Origin: an uncultured Muribaculaceae bacterium
GTDB lineage: Bacteria; Bacteroidota; Bacteroidia; Bacteroidales; Muribaculaceae
Direction: 5' to 3'
DNA: 5,805 nucleotides
Assembly (NCBI GenBank): GCA_910589095.1
Contig: CAJUSN010000144.1
Coordinates: forward strand, 1-5,805
In this document: positions 1-5,722 of the stretch, piece by piece
Layout: the number at the start of each line of letters is the position of its first letter
How positions within the stretch are numbered: the stretch's first letter is position 1
Notes under the pieces: model-generated
What the model was told of the DNA's origin: nothing
The model's database searches: none
Seen by the model: the letters and a program-made list of their open reading frames with translations, nothing else
Made by a program: the position numbers and the translations under genes

Positions 1-2
1 GT

Positions 3-1238
3 CTTGCCTCAAATGTTACCATGCAGGAAGAGTCAGATTCTGTAAATTCCAAGGCTCCGAGAAAAGCTGAGGCATCAACTTACAGGGATAATAACGGACA
101 ACTTGTCTCCGTTAGAACAGAAGCCGATGGTACGGTCGTTGAAGAAAAAGCCATGTTAGCGGAAGAAACCCCTTACTCCAATCAGATGATAGATGCGATG
201 AGCAAGCAATTCCATGCTATCATGGATAAATACATCGGCTTCGATATGAGTGTTATGGACAGCGTTCTTAATGAACATCTTTCACGCAGATACATTTATC
301 CTGAATTTGTAGCAGTGGAAGTTGTAAACGGAAAAGATTCCGTGCTTTTCCGCAATCCGAAGATTCCTAGTCATTCGGAATATGATACGTTCAGGATTAT
401 TATCAATCCTAACGAAGATGTCTATTATAAAGCCTACATCACACCTCTCACCCGCCATATTCTCTCTCAGATGATAGGAGTAATTGTGACGATATTTCTT
501 CTTATGGTTGCTTTCGCGGCTGCCTTCCGCTATCTGTTCCGAACGGTGTCCAGACTTCGTACTATCGAGGAGATGAAGGATGATTTTGTAAGCAACATGA
601 CTCACGAGCTGAAAACTCCTATCTCTATTGCCTATGCGGCCAATGATGCGCTGCTTAATTACGATACCTCCAATAATCCGCAGAAGAAGACTGACTATCT
701 GACAATAGCCATGAAGCAGCTCAAGCACCTTGGCGAACTTGTGGAAACTATTCTGGCCGTGAGTATGGAACGCAGAAAAACAATGACTTTGAAGCAGGAG
801 ATTATCAATCTCCCCCAACTGGTGGAGGAGATAGTGGAGGCGCAGCGTATGAGGGCTGACAAAAACATTGCTATTGAAGTATGTTCCGAGGTGGATGTCA
901 AAGTGACGGCCGACAAATCACATCTCTCAAATGTGATCAACAACTTGATTGATAATGCTATCAAATATTCAGGAGAGTCCGTTGCCATCAATATACTTTT
1001 AACACCCTTCAGTTTGGAGATTGCCGACAACGGGATCGGCATAGCCCCAAAGAATCTGCCGTTTATATTTGATAAATTCTATCGTGTGCCCCACGGCAAC
1101 CGCCAGGATGTGCACGGTTACGGCATTGGCCTTTATTATGTCAAGCACATTGTTGAGAAGATGGGCTGGAACATCTCGGTTAAAAGTAAGGAGGGGAGTG
1201 GTTCAATATTAAAGATTCAGTGGTCACATGAAAGCTAA
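3..1238 (+). CDS. Sensor histidine kinase, 5'-truncated by the window edge
   Basis: Membrane sensor kinase that autophosphorylates on histidine and passes the phosphate to the response regulator encoded next. The frame is open to the window start, so the ATG at 21 is internal and the first transmembrane segment lies upstream. Counting from that ATG, residues 1-146 are the remaining extracytoplasmic sensor. Residues 147-170 are a membrane helix (MIGVIVTIFLLMVAFAAAF). The dimerisation/phosphoacceptor box follows with H195 in SNMTHELKTP. The ATPase domain shows the N box (N308, N312 in NNLIDNAIKYS), the G1 box DNGIG (336-340), an F box FIFDKFYR and the G2 box GYGIG (366-370). All catalytic motifs are intact. 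No HAMP domain is evident: the membrane helix runs almost directly into HisKA. The 3' end overlaps the regulator gene by 11 bases, so the pair is translationally coupled. The sensed signal cannot be read from the sensor domain. Confidence 0.97.
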   Translation, partial: LASNVTMQEESDSVNSKAPRKAEASTYRDNNGQLVSVRTEADGTVVEEKAMLAEETPYSNQMIDAMSKQFHAIMDKYIGFDMSVMDSVLNEHLSRRYIYPEFVAVEVVNGKDSVLFRNPKIPSHSEYDTFRIIINPNEDVYYKAYITPLTRHILSQMIGVIVTIFLLMVAFAAAFRYLFRTVSRLRTIEEMKDDFVSNMTHELKTPISIAYAANDALLNYDTSNNPQKKTDYLTIAMKQLKHLGELVETILAVSMERRKTMTLKQEIINLPQLVEEIVEAQRMRADKNIAIEVCSEVDVKVTADKSHLSNVINNLIDNAIKYSGESVAINILLTPFSLEIADNGIGIAPKNLPFIFDKFYRVPHGNRQDVHGYGIGLYYVKHIVEKMGWNISVKSKEGSGSILKIQWSHES

Positions 1239-1923
1239 GATACTTTTTGTGGAGGATGAGCACGATTTGTCGTTGATCGTAAGCGACACATTGCGCCAGC
1301 AGGGCTTCGATGTCGTTGTCGCCTATGATGGGATTCAAGGGTTGGCCTATTTCAACGCTTGCGACCCCGATATAGTTGTGGCTGATGTGATGATGCCTCG
1401 GCTCGACGGATTCGCCATGGCTAAGGAGATAAGACGACAGTCGGCTTCAGTGCCCATCATTTTTTTGACCGCCAAGAGCACGGTCGACGATGTGGAAGCC
1501 GGATTTGATGTCGGAGCTAACGATTACTTGAAAAAGCCGTTCGAGTTGCGCGAACTCCTTGTCAGGGTGAAAGCATTGCTTCGAAATGTAGCGAAGCAGG
1601 CTGATACCCCCAAGGTTTATAATATAGGTTCATACCATTTTGATGTAACGAATCAGATATTGACTTTTCAGAGGAACGAAACGACGCTGAGTCATTTCGA
1701 GTCGCTGGTTCTTGAAAAGTTGGCTGAAAATATCGGTCATACGGTCAATGCGTCAGAACTGATGATTGCGGTGTGGCAGCGTGATGATCCATGCAATCGC
1801 AATTCGCTCCACGGCTACATCCACAAACTGCGCCGTGTGTTGCGCCACGATGACCGGATAAACATTGTGAATCAGCGAGGATTCGGGTATATGCTTTCTG
1901 TTAAAAATCAAGATATGCGATGA
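1228..1923 (+). CDS. OmpR-family two-component response regulator
   Basis: Cytoplasmic transcription factor of 231 residues, activated by phosphotransfer from the kinase just upstream. The receiver domain spans about residues 3-120, with acidic pocket E9/D10, phosphoacceptor D53 (VVADVMMPRLDG), T81 and K103 (LKKPF). A short linker leads to a winged-helix DNA-binding domain at about 131-225, recognisable by LSHFESLVLEKL, the recognition-helix region NSLHGYIHKLRRVLR and the C-terminal hairpin RINIVNQRGFGYML. Length and layout match full-length OmpR/PhoB proteins. The start codon lies inside the kinase gene (ATGAAAGCTAA overlap), and the next gene starts 4 bases after the stop. It resembles RprY-like regulators of Bacteroides in general layout, but the match is not close enough to use that name. 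Targets are unknown; its own operon and the exported protein downstream are natural candidates (inference). Confidence 0.97.
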   Translation: MKAKILFVEDEHDLSLIVSDTLRQQGFDVVVAYDGIQGLAYFNACDPDIVVADVMMPRLDGFAMAKEIRRQSASVPIIFLTAKSTVDDVEAGFDVGANDYLKKPFELRELLVRVKALLRNVAKQADTPKVYNIGSYHFDVTNQILTFQRNETTLSHFESLVLEKLAENIGHTVNASELMIAVWQRDDPCNRNSLHGYIHKLRRVLRHDDRINIVNQRGFGYMLSVKNQDMR

Positions 1924-1927
1924 GTAG

Positions 1928-3247
1928 ATGAAACGGATTGCTGTTATTACGTTCTTTATGGTTGTCTTTGCCGCTTATTGCTCCGGCGCAGTCACTCATC
2001 AGCCGGTTGTAGCGGACTCAGCCAATCATCAACCTTTGGTAAGCGCGTCAGTATTTGACTCACGAGGCCACTTCCTGGGTGTGACCGACCGCAAGGGAAA
2101 AGTATCGTGTGCCGTTTCATCCGATTACCCCCTTACGTTCCGTTACATGGGATATAATGAGGCCCGACTCGCCACCCCCACAATATCTGATACCATCTTC
2201 CTTTCTGAGCGGGTCTCCGAGCTGCCGGAGGTCATGGTCGAGGCCCGAAGCCGCCGGGTGTTACATCTGTTGGCCTACGTGAGAGAGTACTCCACATTGG
2301 CCACGTACACCGACACCATCACCCTGTTTCGCGAAAAGATGGTGGATTATATGCTTCCCGAGGATCATAAATCGCGTTTCAAGGGTTGGCATAGGCCAAG
2401 GGTCATGAATGCCCGCTCGTATTACCGTTTTACAGATGCTTCGGGCCGCGACAGCGTGAGTGACCGTTGCAATCAGCATTTTTCATGGACCGATTGGATC
2501 ACCCTGCCGCCGCAGATTGCATTGCCGGACTCGGTTGCTGCTGAGGGAAGTTCACGTGCCTCATATAAGGGCAAATATTTCATTTCGGAACTCTGGAATC
2601 GCAAGGACAATGATCGTGTGACAGTTCAAGTTGACGTTCTTGCATCCGATTCAGCGCGTCGATGGGTACCAGGATTAGCGACTTTTTTCAGCAACAACGA
2701 TGTGGATTTCGAGCGGTTGCAGTTGATGTTTAACTTCGACAATGTGGTTGGCTCCTCCGTCACACCGCTTGAGCTTACCGGATTTTCATTCAATATAGAA
2801 TCGCGCGGACGCGGCCACGGCATGTTCATGTTCAATCGAGTGGATGAGCCGCTGTTTGTCACAAGCTACACAGAAGTCTATATTCTCGACAAAGAATTTA
2901 TCACCGAAAAAGAAGCCCGCCGCTGGGAGCGCAAGGATTTTTCCACCGAAGAGGTTGCTATTCTTGAGCCAATGGAAGCACCCGACCTACAGCCGTCGAC
3001 TCTGGCTCTGATTGAGCGTGTGGACGCGTTGCGCCCCGACAGTCTGCGACTTGCACTTGTGCCGGACCAACGTCTTGTTGGACGACATGTGAGCAAAGCC
3101 AACTTCAATCTCGCCAACCGGGCACTCTCAATGCTGAAAACCCTGACGGGGATCACCCTCTACAAATCCCATAAAAACTTCAACCGTCGCTGGCGCTCCT
3201 TCACCAACGACTGGAAGAATCGCCGCAATCCCAAAACAAAAGACTGA
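1928..3247 (+). CDS. Exported protein with CarboxypepD_reg-like domain, function unknown
   Basis: 439-residue envelope protein. Residues 1-20 form a signal peptide (MKRIAVITFFMVVFAAYCSG); the cysteine at 18 is preceded by Tyr, a poor lipobox, so signal peptidase I processing is more likely than lipidation. Residues about 26-94 fit a carboxypeptidase-regulatory-like beta-sandwich (PLVSASVFDSRGHFLGVTDRKGKV, then the FRYMGY motif and DTIFL). Next comes the SELPEVMVEA stretch that in TonB-dependent receptors and related Bacteroidetes proteins leads into the following domain. Here no receptor barrel follows: residues 110-439 are a soluble-looking unknown domain ending in a basic tail (NFNRRWRSFTNDWKNRRN). 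It starts 4 bases after the regulator stop and so is probably co-transcribed with the two-component pair. It could be an accessory to the sensor or an envelope-stress protein; that is inference. Family assignment rests on the N-terminal domain only. Confidence 0.85.
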   Translation: MKRIAVITFFMVVFAAYCSGAVTHQPVVADSANHQPLVSASVFDSRGHFLGVTDRKGKVSCAVSSDYPLTFRYMGYNEARLATPTISDTIFLSERVSELPEVMVEARSRRVLHLLAYVREYSTLATYTDTITLFREKMVDYMLPEDHKSRFKGWHRPRVMNARSYYRFTDASGRDSVSDRCNQHFSWTDWITLPPQIALPDSVAAEGSSRASYKGKYFISELWNRKDNDRVTVQVDVLASDSARRWVPGLATFFSNNDVDFERLQLMFNFDNVVGSSVTPLELTGFSFNIESRGRGHGMFMFNRVDEPLFVTSYTEVYILDKEFITEKEARRWERKDFSTEEVAILEPMEAPDLQPSTLALIERVDALRPDSLRLALVPDQRLVGRHVSKANFNLANRALSMLKTLTGITLYKSHKNFNRRWRSFTNDWKNRRNPKTKD

Positions 3248-3288
3248 AAACAATAAACACGCCACCCCGCCAGAGCATTTCTGTCAAA

Positions 3289-3304
3289 TTCACAAATTTG
3301 TGAA
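3289..3304. repeat. 16-bp perfect palindrome between convergent genes
   Basis: TTCACAAATTTGTGAA reads identically on both strands. It lies 41 bases past the stop of the exported-protein gene and 24 bases past the end of the gene stump on the other strand. It could fold as a 6-bp stem with AATT loop and act as a weak two-way terminator, but no clear T-tract follows on either strand. Its symmetry would also suit a dimeric DNA-binding protein or a recombinase site. Function unproven. Confidence 0.5.
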
Positions 3305-3328
3305 GAAATAGCAGGTATTAGCGTAGCT

Positions 3329-3511
3329 CTAGCTGATTTCCATGCCGAATAGGGCGGACAGTCCGGATATGACCTCGTATATTGTAACACCGTTTGAACT
3401 ATAAGCAGCGGTGTGAATAACTCTCAATGTCCGATTAAAATGCTTAATATTGTATAACCTTGAGCCTATCCCAATGGATTCGCTGACTATGGTATAAGGG
3501 AGGTAGTTACT
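3329..3511 (-). pseudogene. Probable 3' stump of a broken gene (no start codon)
   Basis: Sixty sense codons followed by TAG, with no ATG until the fourth codon from the end (GMEIS), so this is not an intact gene. The translation looks protein-like: it contains ESIGIGSRLYNIKHFNRTLRV and ends in GVTIYEVISGLSALFGMEIS. Base composition resembles the left-hand chromosomal genes more than the A+T-rich genes to the right. The stretch lies in the same frame as the transglutaminase-like gene, separated from its stop by three codons and a second TAG (at 3512-3514). The simplest reading is the C-terminal remnant of a resident gene whose 5' part was displaced when the neighbouring segment arrived. I do not recognise the family. 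A chance open frame of this length is possible. Confidence 0.4.
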
Positions 3512-3521
3512 CTATGAGTAA
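3507..3521. repeat. Small inverted repeat after the last operon gene
   Basis: TTACTC-TAT-GAGTAA: 6-base arms around a 3-base centre, immediately downstream of the transglutaminase-like stop codon (3524-3526). Its left part, TTACTCTAT, recurs exactly at 4074-4082, over the stop of the ankyrin gene, so the transglutaminase-like gene is bracketed by a 9-base direct repeat. It may be a weak terminator hairpin, a recombination scar or chance. Confidence 0.35.
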
Positions 3522-3523
3522 GA

Positions 3524-4060
3524 CTAAAAGTCATTGCACTGTGAAAACGTAAAGCCTGTTAAGTCCTGCAATGAACTATCTGTGTATATCATCTTGTCAC
3601 CTAAATCAACTTCTACAAAATCGTGGTCTTTGAAGAATGGTCTGTGGTGTGCAGGTAGAATCTTTTGCGACAAGGCAGTTAGATTTATTCCAAAGCAATA
3701 TACCTGTCCGACAATAGGACGTGCCTTGTATGGCATATCATTCAGTTTGAAAGCGTAATTGATAATGGCAGATGAAAACTGTGCATAGCCAACACAATTC
3801 GCTCTGCCATTAGTAATATCATTCTTTGCAGAGAAAGAAAGCAACTCACAGCATAGGTCATTACTTGCCTTTATAACCTCTATCGGATTATCGGATGTTA
3901 TTCGGTATATCCTATCCTTTATATCAGAAGTCAATGCGTACTCTTGTGTTGGTCTGTCTCGCTCTTTCTCTAACCGTATTTGCGAAAGGAAAACAACACA
4001 ACCTATTGCGAGAAACAAAATCACGCATACAATGCTCTTAATGAGTTTTCTTCTTCGCAT
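3524..4060 (-). CDS. Membrane-anchored transglutaminase-like (papain-fold) protein
   Basis: 178-residue protein, last gene of the three-gene operon. Residues 1-6 are basic (MRRRKL) and 8-26 form one hydrophobic helix, giving an N-terminal anchor with the rest facing out of the cytoplasm. The C-terminal part fits a small transglutaminase-like/papain-fold domain: C89 in NGRANCVGYA at the start of a helix, H146 in KDHDFVEVDLG on a strand, and D161 in IYTDSS. Order and spacing match the Cys-His-Asp triad of that superfamily, whose members act as peptidases, amidases or crosslinking enzymes. The catalytic assignment is inference from motif spacing. The domain is short compared with most family members. 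The ATG follows the ankyrin gene stop by 13 bases, implying co-transcription. Substrate unknown; peptide or cell-wall links in the periplasm are possible. Confidence 0.75.
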   Translation of the reverse strand: MRRRKLIKSIVCVILFLAIGCVVFLSQIRLEKERDRPTQEYALTSDIKDRIYRITSDNPIEVIKASNDLCCELLSFSAKNDITNGRANCVGYAQFSSAIINYAFKLNDMPYKARPIVGQVYCFGINLTALSQKILPAHHRPFFKDHDFVEVDLGDKMIYTDSSLQDLTGFTFSQCNDF

Positions 4061-4073
4061 AAAGTTATAAATC

Positions 4074-4880
4074 TTACTCTATCGTTACTAACAATGCCCC
4101 AGTATTGGTACGTTCATTGGTTTTTATACTACCATCTTTATATTGTGAATAGCGATTGATGGCTTTATTAATCTTATCCTCTGCTCCTAAATGGAATAAT
4201 TTGTTGAGGGAAATATAATCATGTACCGCCTTTCTTAATACAGTCAAATACTCTATTGTGTAATTAATGTACCCATTTAGAGTTAGTTGATCTAACATTT
4301 CTTGCAATACAACTTTTTTCTCACGTTTGCACGTTGGAGCGTCAACATAGCTTGGCAATGGGGAGTATTTTATAGCGGCATTAATTGCATTTATAAAATA
4401 GTCTGAATCACTTTTTGAAAATTGGATAAATAACGGATTCAGTAAGCGTACTATCAAATATGCAATTTCGTTATGCCCATTTAATATAGCCGTTTGTTTC
4501 CATAATGCTATATCCTTGTTCGAGGGTTCGACATAGTGGCTTAATAATAGTGCGACGATTTCATTATAGCCATTACGACATGCAACATTAACGCTGTTAG
4601 ATGTTGGTTTAGCACCTCTCTCATTAATCAGATATTCACATAGGGATATATCGTTGGCTAACACCGATAATTGGATTATCATTAGGTTAGCCCCATTACA
4701 ATTAAAAACTTGATTACAATCATAATTGGGATATTCTTTCAGAAATTTCCATACCGGTGAGAGGTCTACGGCCTTTTTATCCATAAGGCAGCGTAAGATT
4801 GTTCGTGTTATTTCACGAATTTCATCGGTTAATGCCGCTGACATGTTCTTGTTAGCGGTCTGCATTGCTGAATAATGCAT
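4074..4880 (-). CDS. Degenerate ankyrin-repeat protein
   Basis: 268 residues, no signal peptide, probably cytoplasmic. Residues about 64-150 hold three ankyrin-like helix pairs: NLMIIQLSVLANDISLCEYL, then NSVNVACRNGYNEIVALLL, then ALWKQTAILNGHNEIAYLIV, with the typical NG-x-N/D-E-I-x-x-L-L pattern in the second and third. The consensus TPLH is absent, so the repeats are diverged. The flanking N-terminal (1-60) and C-terminal (151-268) regions are helical with no motif I recognise. Ankyrin repeats normally bind other proteins, so this may be an adaptor or immunity-type partner of a neighbouring product (inference). The first ATG lies 11 bases after the upstream gene's stop; ATGs at codons 6 and 13 are alternatives. 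A+T-rich codon use, unlike the left-hand operon, suggests acquisition by transfer. Confidence 0.8.
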   Translation of the reverse strand: MHYSAMQTANKNMSAALTDEIREITRTILRCLMDKKAVDLSPVWKFLKEYPNYDCNQVFNCNGANLMIIQLSVLANDISLCEYLINERGAKPTSNSVNVACRNGYNEIVALLLSHYVEPSNKDIALWKQTAILNGHNEIAYLIVRLLNPLFIQFSKSDSDYFINAINAAIKYSPLPSYVDAPTCKREKKVVLQEMLDQLTLNGYINYTIEYLTVLRKAVHDYISLNKLFHLGAEDKINKAINRYSQYKDGSIKTNERTNTGALLVTIE

Positions 4881-4891
4881 TTTGCTATCAA

Positions 4892-5359
4892 TTAGTAGAG
4901 GTGTCTAATATAGCCAAAGGAATACATTATTTGCCTTATATCAGATGCCATTTTTGTTAAATCTGATACATTACCACCTTGAATTAGAATCGGTAAGATA
5001 AAACTGATATAGTCGTAAAGCGTGATTATATTTACGCATTCTTTTTCAGATACGCCATGTAGTCCATGTTGAATTGCCCCCGATACAATATCAATCAAAT
5101 CCCTTCCGCTGTTAATCATATCAACAAGCTCTGCGCTCATGCTCATATATGTTTCTGACCATTTACGCTCTGTGTGGAATATCTTTTCATACACTTCCTT
5201 TATGTGGAAACTAAAGGCTTGTGTTTCAAAAGGTGTGGCAGAATTACGTTTGTTGCTTATATATATATTTGCCAATATTACACCAAGAAAGAAAACTGTT
5301 TCTTGGTGAGATCTATCATTAAGAGATATAGTTAATCTCAATTGTCCATTTTGACCCAT
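4892..5359 (-). CDS. Hypothetical helical protein, first gene of the operon
   Basis: 155 residues from the ATG at 5359, or 162 from an in-frame TTG at 5380; a stop at 5399-5401 closes the frame further upstream. I prefer the ATG because it leaves room for a leader after the possible promoter at 5385-5415. The protein is mostly helical and has two hydrophobic stretches, residues 21-34 (TVFFLGVILANIYI) and 111-127 (IITLYDYISFILPILIQ). These could be membrane-associated or buried core helices. No catalytic motif or known domain is visible and I do not recognise the family. It is followed after 11 bases by the ankyrin gene, so the two are likely made together. Its coding sequence contains a strong 10-bp hairpin at 5281-5308. 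Confidence 0.7.
   Translation of the reverse strand: MGQNGQLRLTISLNDRSHQETVFFLGVILANIYISNKRNSATPFETQAFSFHIKEVYEKIFHTERKWSETYMSMSAELVDMINSGRDLIDIVSGAIQHGLHGVSEKECVNIITLYDYISFILPILIQGGNVSDLTKMASDIRQIMYSFGYIRHLY
5281..5308. repeat. 10-bp inverted repeat inside the first operon gene
   Basis: CACCAAGAAA and TTTCTTGGTG are exact reverse complements separated by 8 bases. On the - strand mRNA this makes a 10-bp stem with an 8-nt loop about 50 nt after the ATG. No U-tract follows, so it is not an intrinsic terminator. It may slow early translation or bind a regulator. Confidence 0.55.
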
Positions 5360-5384
5360 AAACAAATAATATGCTCCCAATTTC

Positions 5385-5415
5385 CAAAAGAAGCAGCCTT
5401 ACCTTGATTATCAAA
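5385..5415 (-). promoter_or_regulatory. Possible Bacteroides-type promoter of the three-gene operon
   Basis: On the - strand a -33 TTTG (5415-5412) is followed after 19 bases by TTCTTTTG (5392-5385), one mismatch from the -7 consensus TAnnTTTG. Transcription would start near 5378, a short leader before the ATG at 5359. The -33 box lies in the T-rich end of the structured RNA, so the two transcription units would abut. It is a weaker match than the promoter at 5670-5700. Confidence 0.3.
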
Positions 5416-5665
5416 AAGGCATAAGAAAAGGCGTGGAAATTTTCAACTTATCCTCTTGCTTGTTGTGGCTCTGGACTGCCAATCATACCAATTGAATAAG
5501 CAAAATCCACGCCTAAGATATATTATCCCATTAGGGAAGATATACCATAGACGTGGACGCTCTTGCTCTCTATTCGTATGATTGTGAAATTGTCCAGATT
5601 TCAACAAGGAATAAATAAAGCTAAACGTCCTTTCTAATATGTCTGCAAAGGCTGATTGCCAATGC
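5413..5665 (-). ncRNA. Long rod-like structured non-coding RNA, identity unknown
   Basis: A hand fold of the - strand gives one extended hairpin. Helices, outside to inside: 5635-5625/5434-5424 (one bulged A), 5615-5609/5453-5447, CTTGTTG/CAACAAG (5608-5602/5465-5459), TCTGGAC/GTCCAGA (5598-5592/5476-5470), CAATCATAC/GTATGATTG (5584-5576/5488-5480), GAATA/TATTC (5575-5571/5498-5494), 5567-5561/5505-5499, TCCACGTC/GGCGTGGA (5557-5550/5513-5506), 5549-5540/5523-5514 and TCCC/GGGA around a TAAT loop (5533-5530). A small hairpin (5666-5644) precedes the rod. A good promoter lies just upstream, and a T-run at 5417-5413 could mark the 3' end. The 85-codon open frame across the region (5443-5700) looks spurious. 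A 6S-like regulator, a retron-like RNA or an RNA tied to a mobile element are possible; none is shown. I do not see tmRNA, RNase P or SRP RNA signatures. Confidence 0.65.
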
Positions 5666-5669
5666 AATG

Positions 5670-5700
5670 CAAAATTAGCAAAAATCGTTGTACCATACAA
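5670..5700 (-). promoter_or_regulatory. Canonical Bacteroides sigma-ABfr promoter for the structured RNA
   Basis: On the - strand TTG (5700-5698) is followed after exactly 20 bases by TAATTTTG (5677-5670), matching the -33 TTTG / -7 TAnnTTTG consensus with the usual 19-21 spacing. Expected start of transcription is near 5665. It lies 22 bases past the stop codon of the upstream partial gene. The region upstream of -33 is A+T rich. Confidence 0.6.
5688..5700. repeat. Inverted repeat overlapping the -33 element
   Basis: TTGTA-CCA-TACAA: 5-base perfect arms around 3 bases, coinciding with the -33 box of the promoter at 5670-5700. It could be an operator for a dimeric repressor or activator, or part of the terminator of the upstream gene; it is short enough to be chance. 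Confidence 0.3.
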
Positions 5701-5722
5701 GAGCGATGCTTATTTTATATGA

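Noticed and set aside
282..1042. Two long - strand open frames (282-818 and 695-1042) opposite the histidine kinase
   Set aside because: They lie wholly within an intact kinase gene with all motifs conserved and show no domain features of their own.
2261..3156. Three - strand open frames (2261-2479, 2626-2862 and 2878-3156) opposite the exported-protein gene
   Set aside because: Arginine/serine-rich or cysteine-scattered translations typical of antisense frames of a moderate-G+C gene.
3160..3390. 76-codon - strand frame crossing the convergent junction
   Set aside because: It runs antisense into the end of the exported-protein gene and across the palindrome. A different frame (3329-3511) gives the more protein-like translation there.
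3534..3758. 74-codon + strand frame opposite the transglutaminase-like gene
   Set aside because: It is fully inside a gene with a recognisable triad on the other strand.
5413..5665. Retron msr-msd RNA
   Set aside because: A TTAGC just inside the outer stem resembles a retron branching region, but there is no separate msr hairpin set and no reverse transcriptase among the downstream genes. Kept only as a possibility to test.
5413..5665. tmRNA, RNase P RNA or SRP RNA
   Set aside because: None of their characteristic conserved motifs or tag reading frame is present.
5443..5700. 85-codon open frame on the - strand covering the structured RNA
   Set aside because: It starts at the -33 region of the promoter, upstream of the expected transcript start, and its residues are dictated by paired arms of the hairpin. 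A spurious frame over an RNA gene is the better reading.
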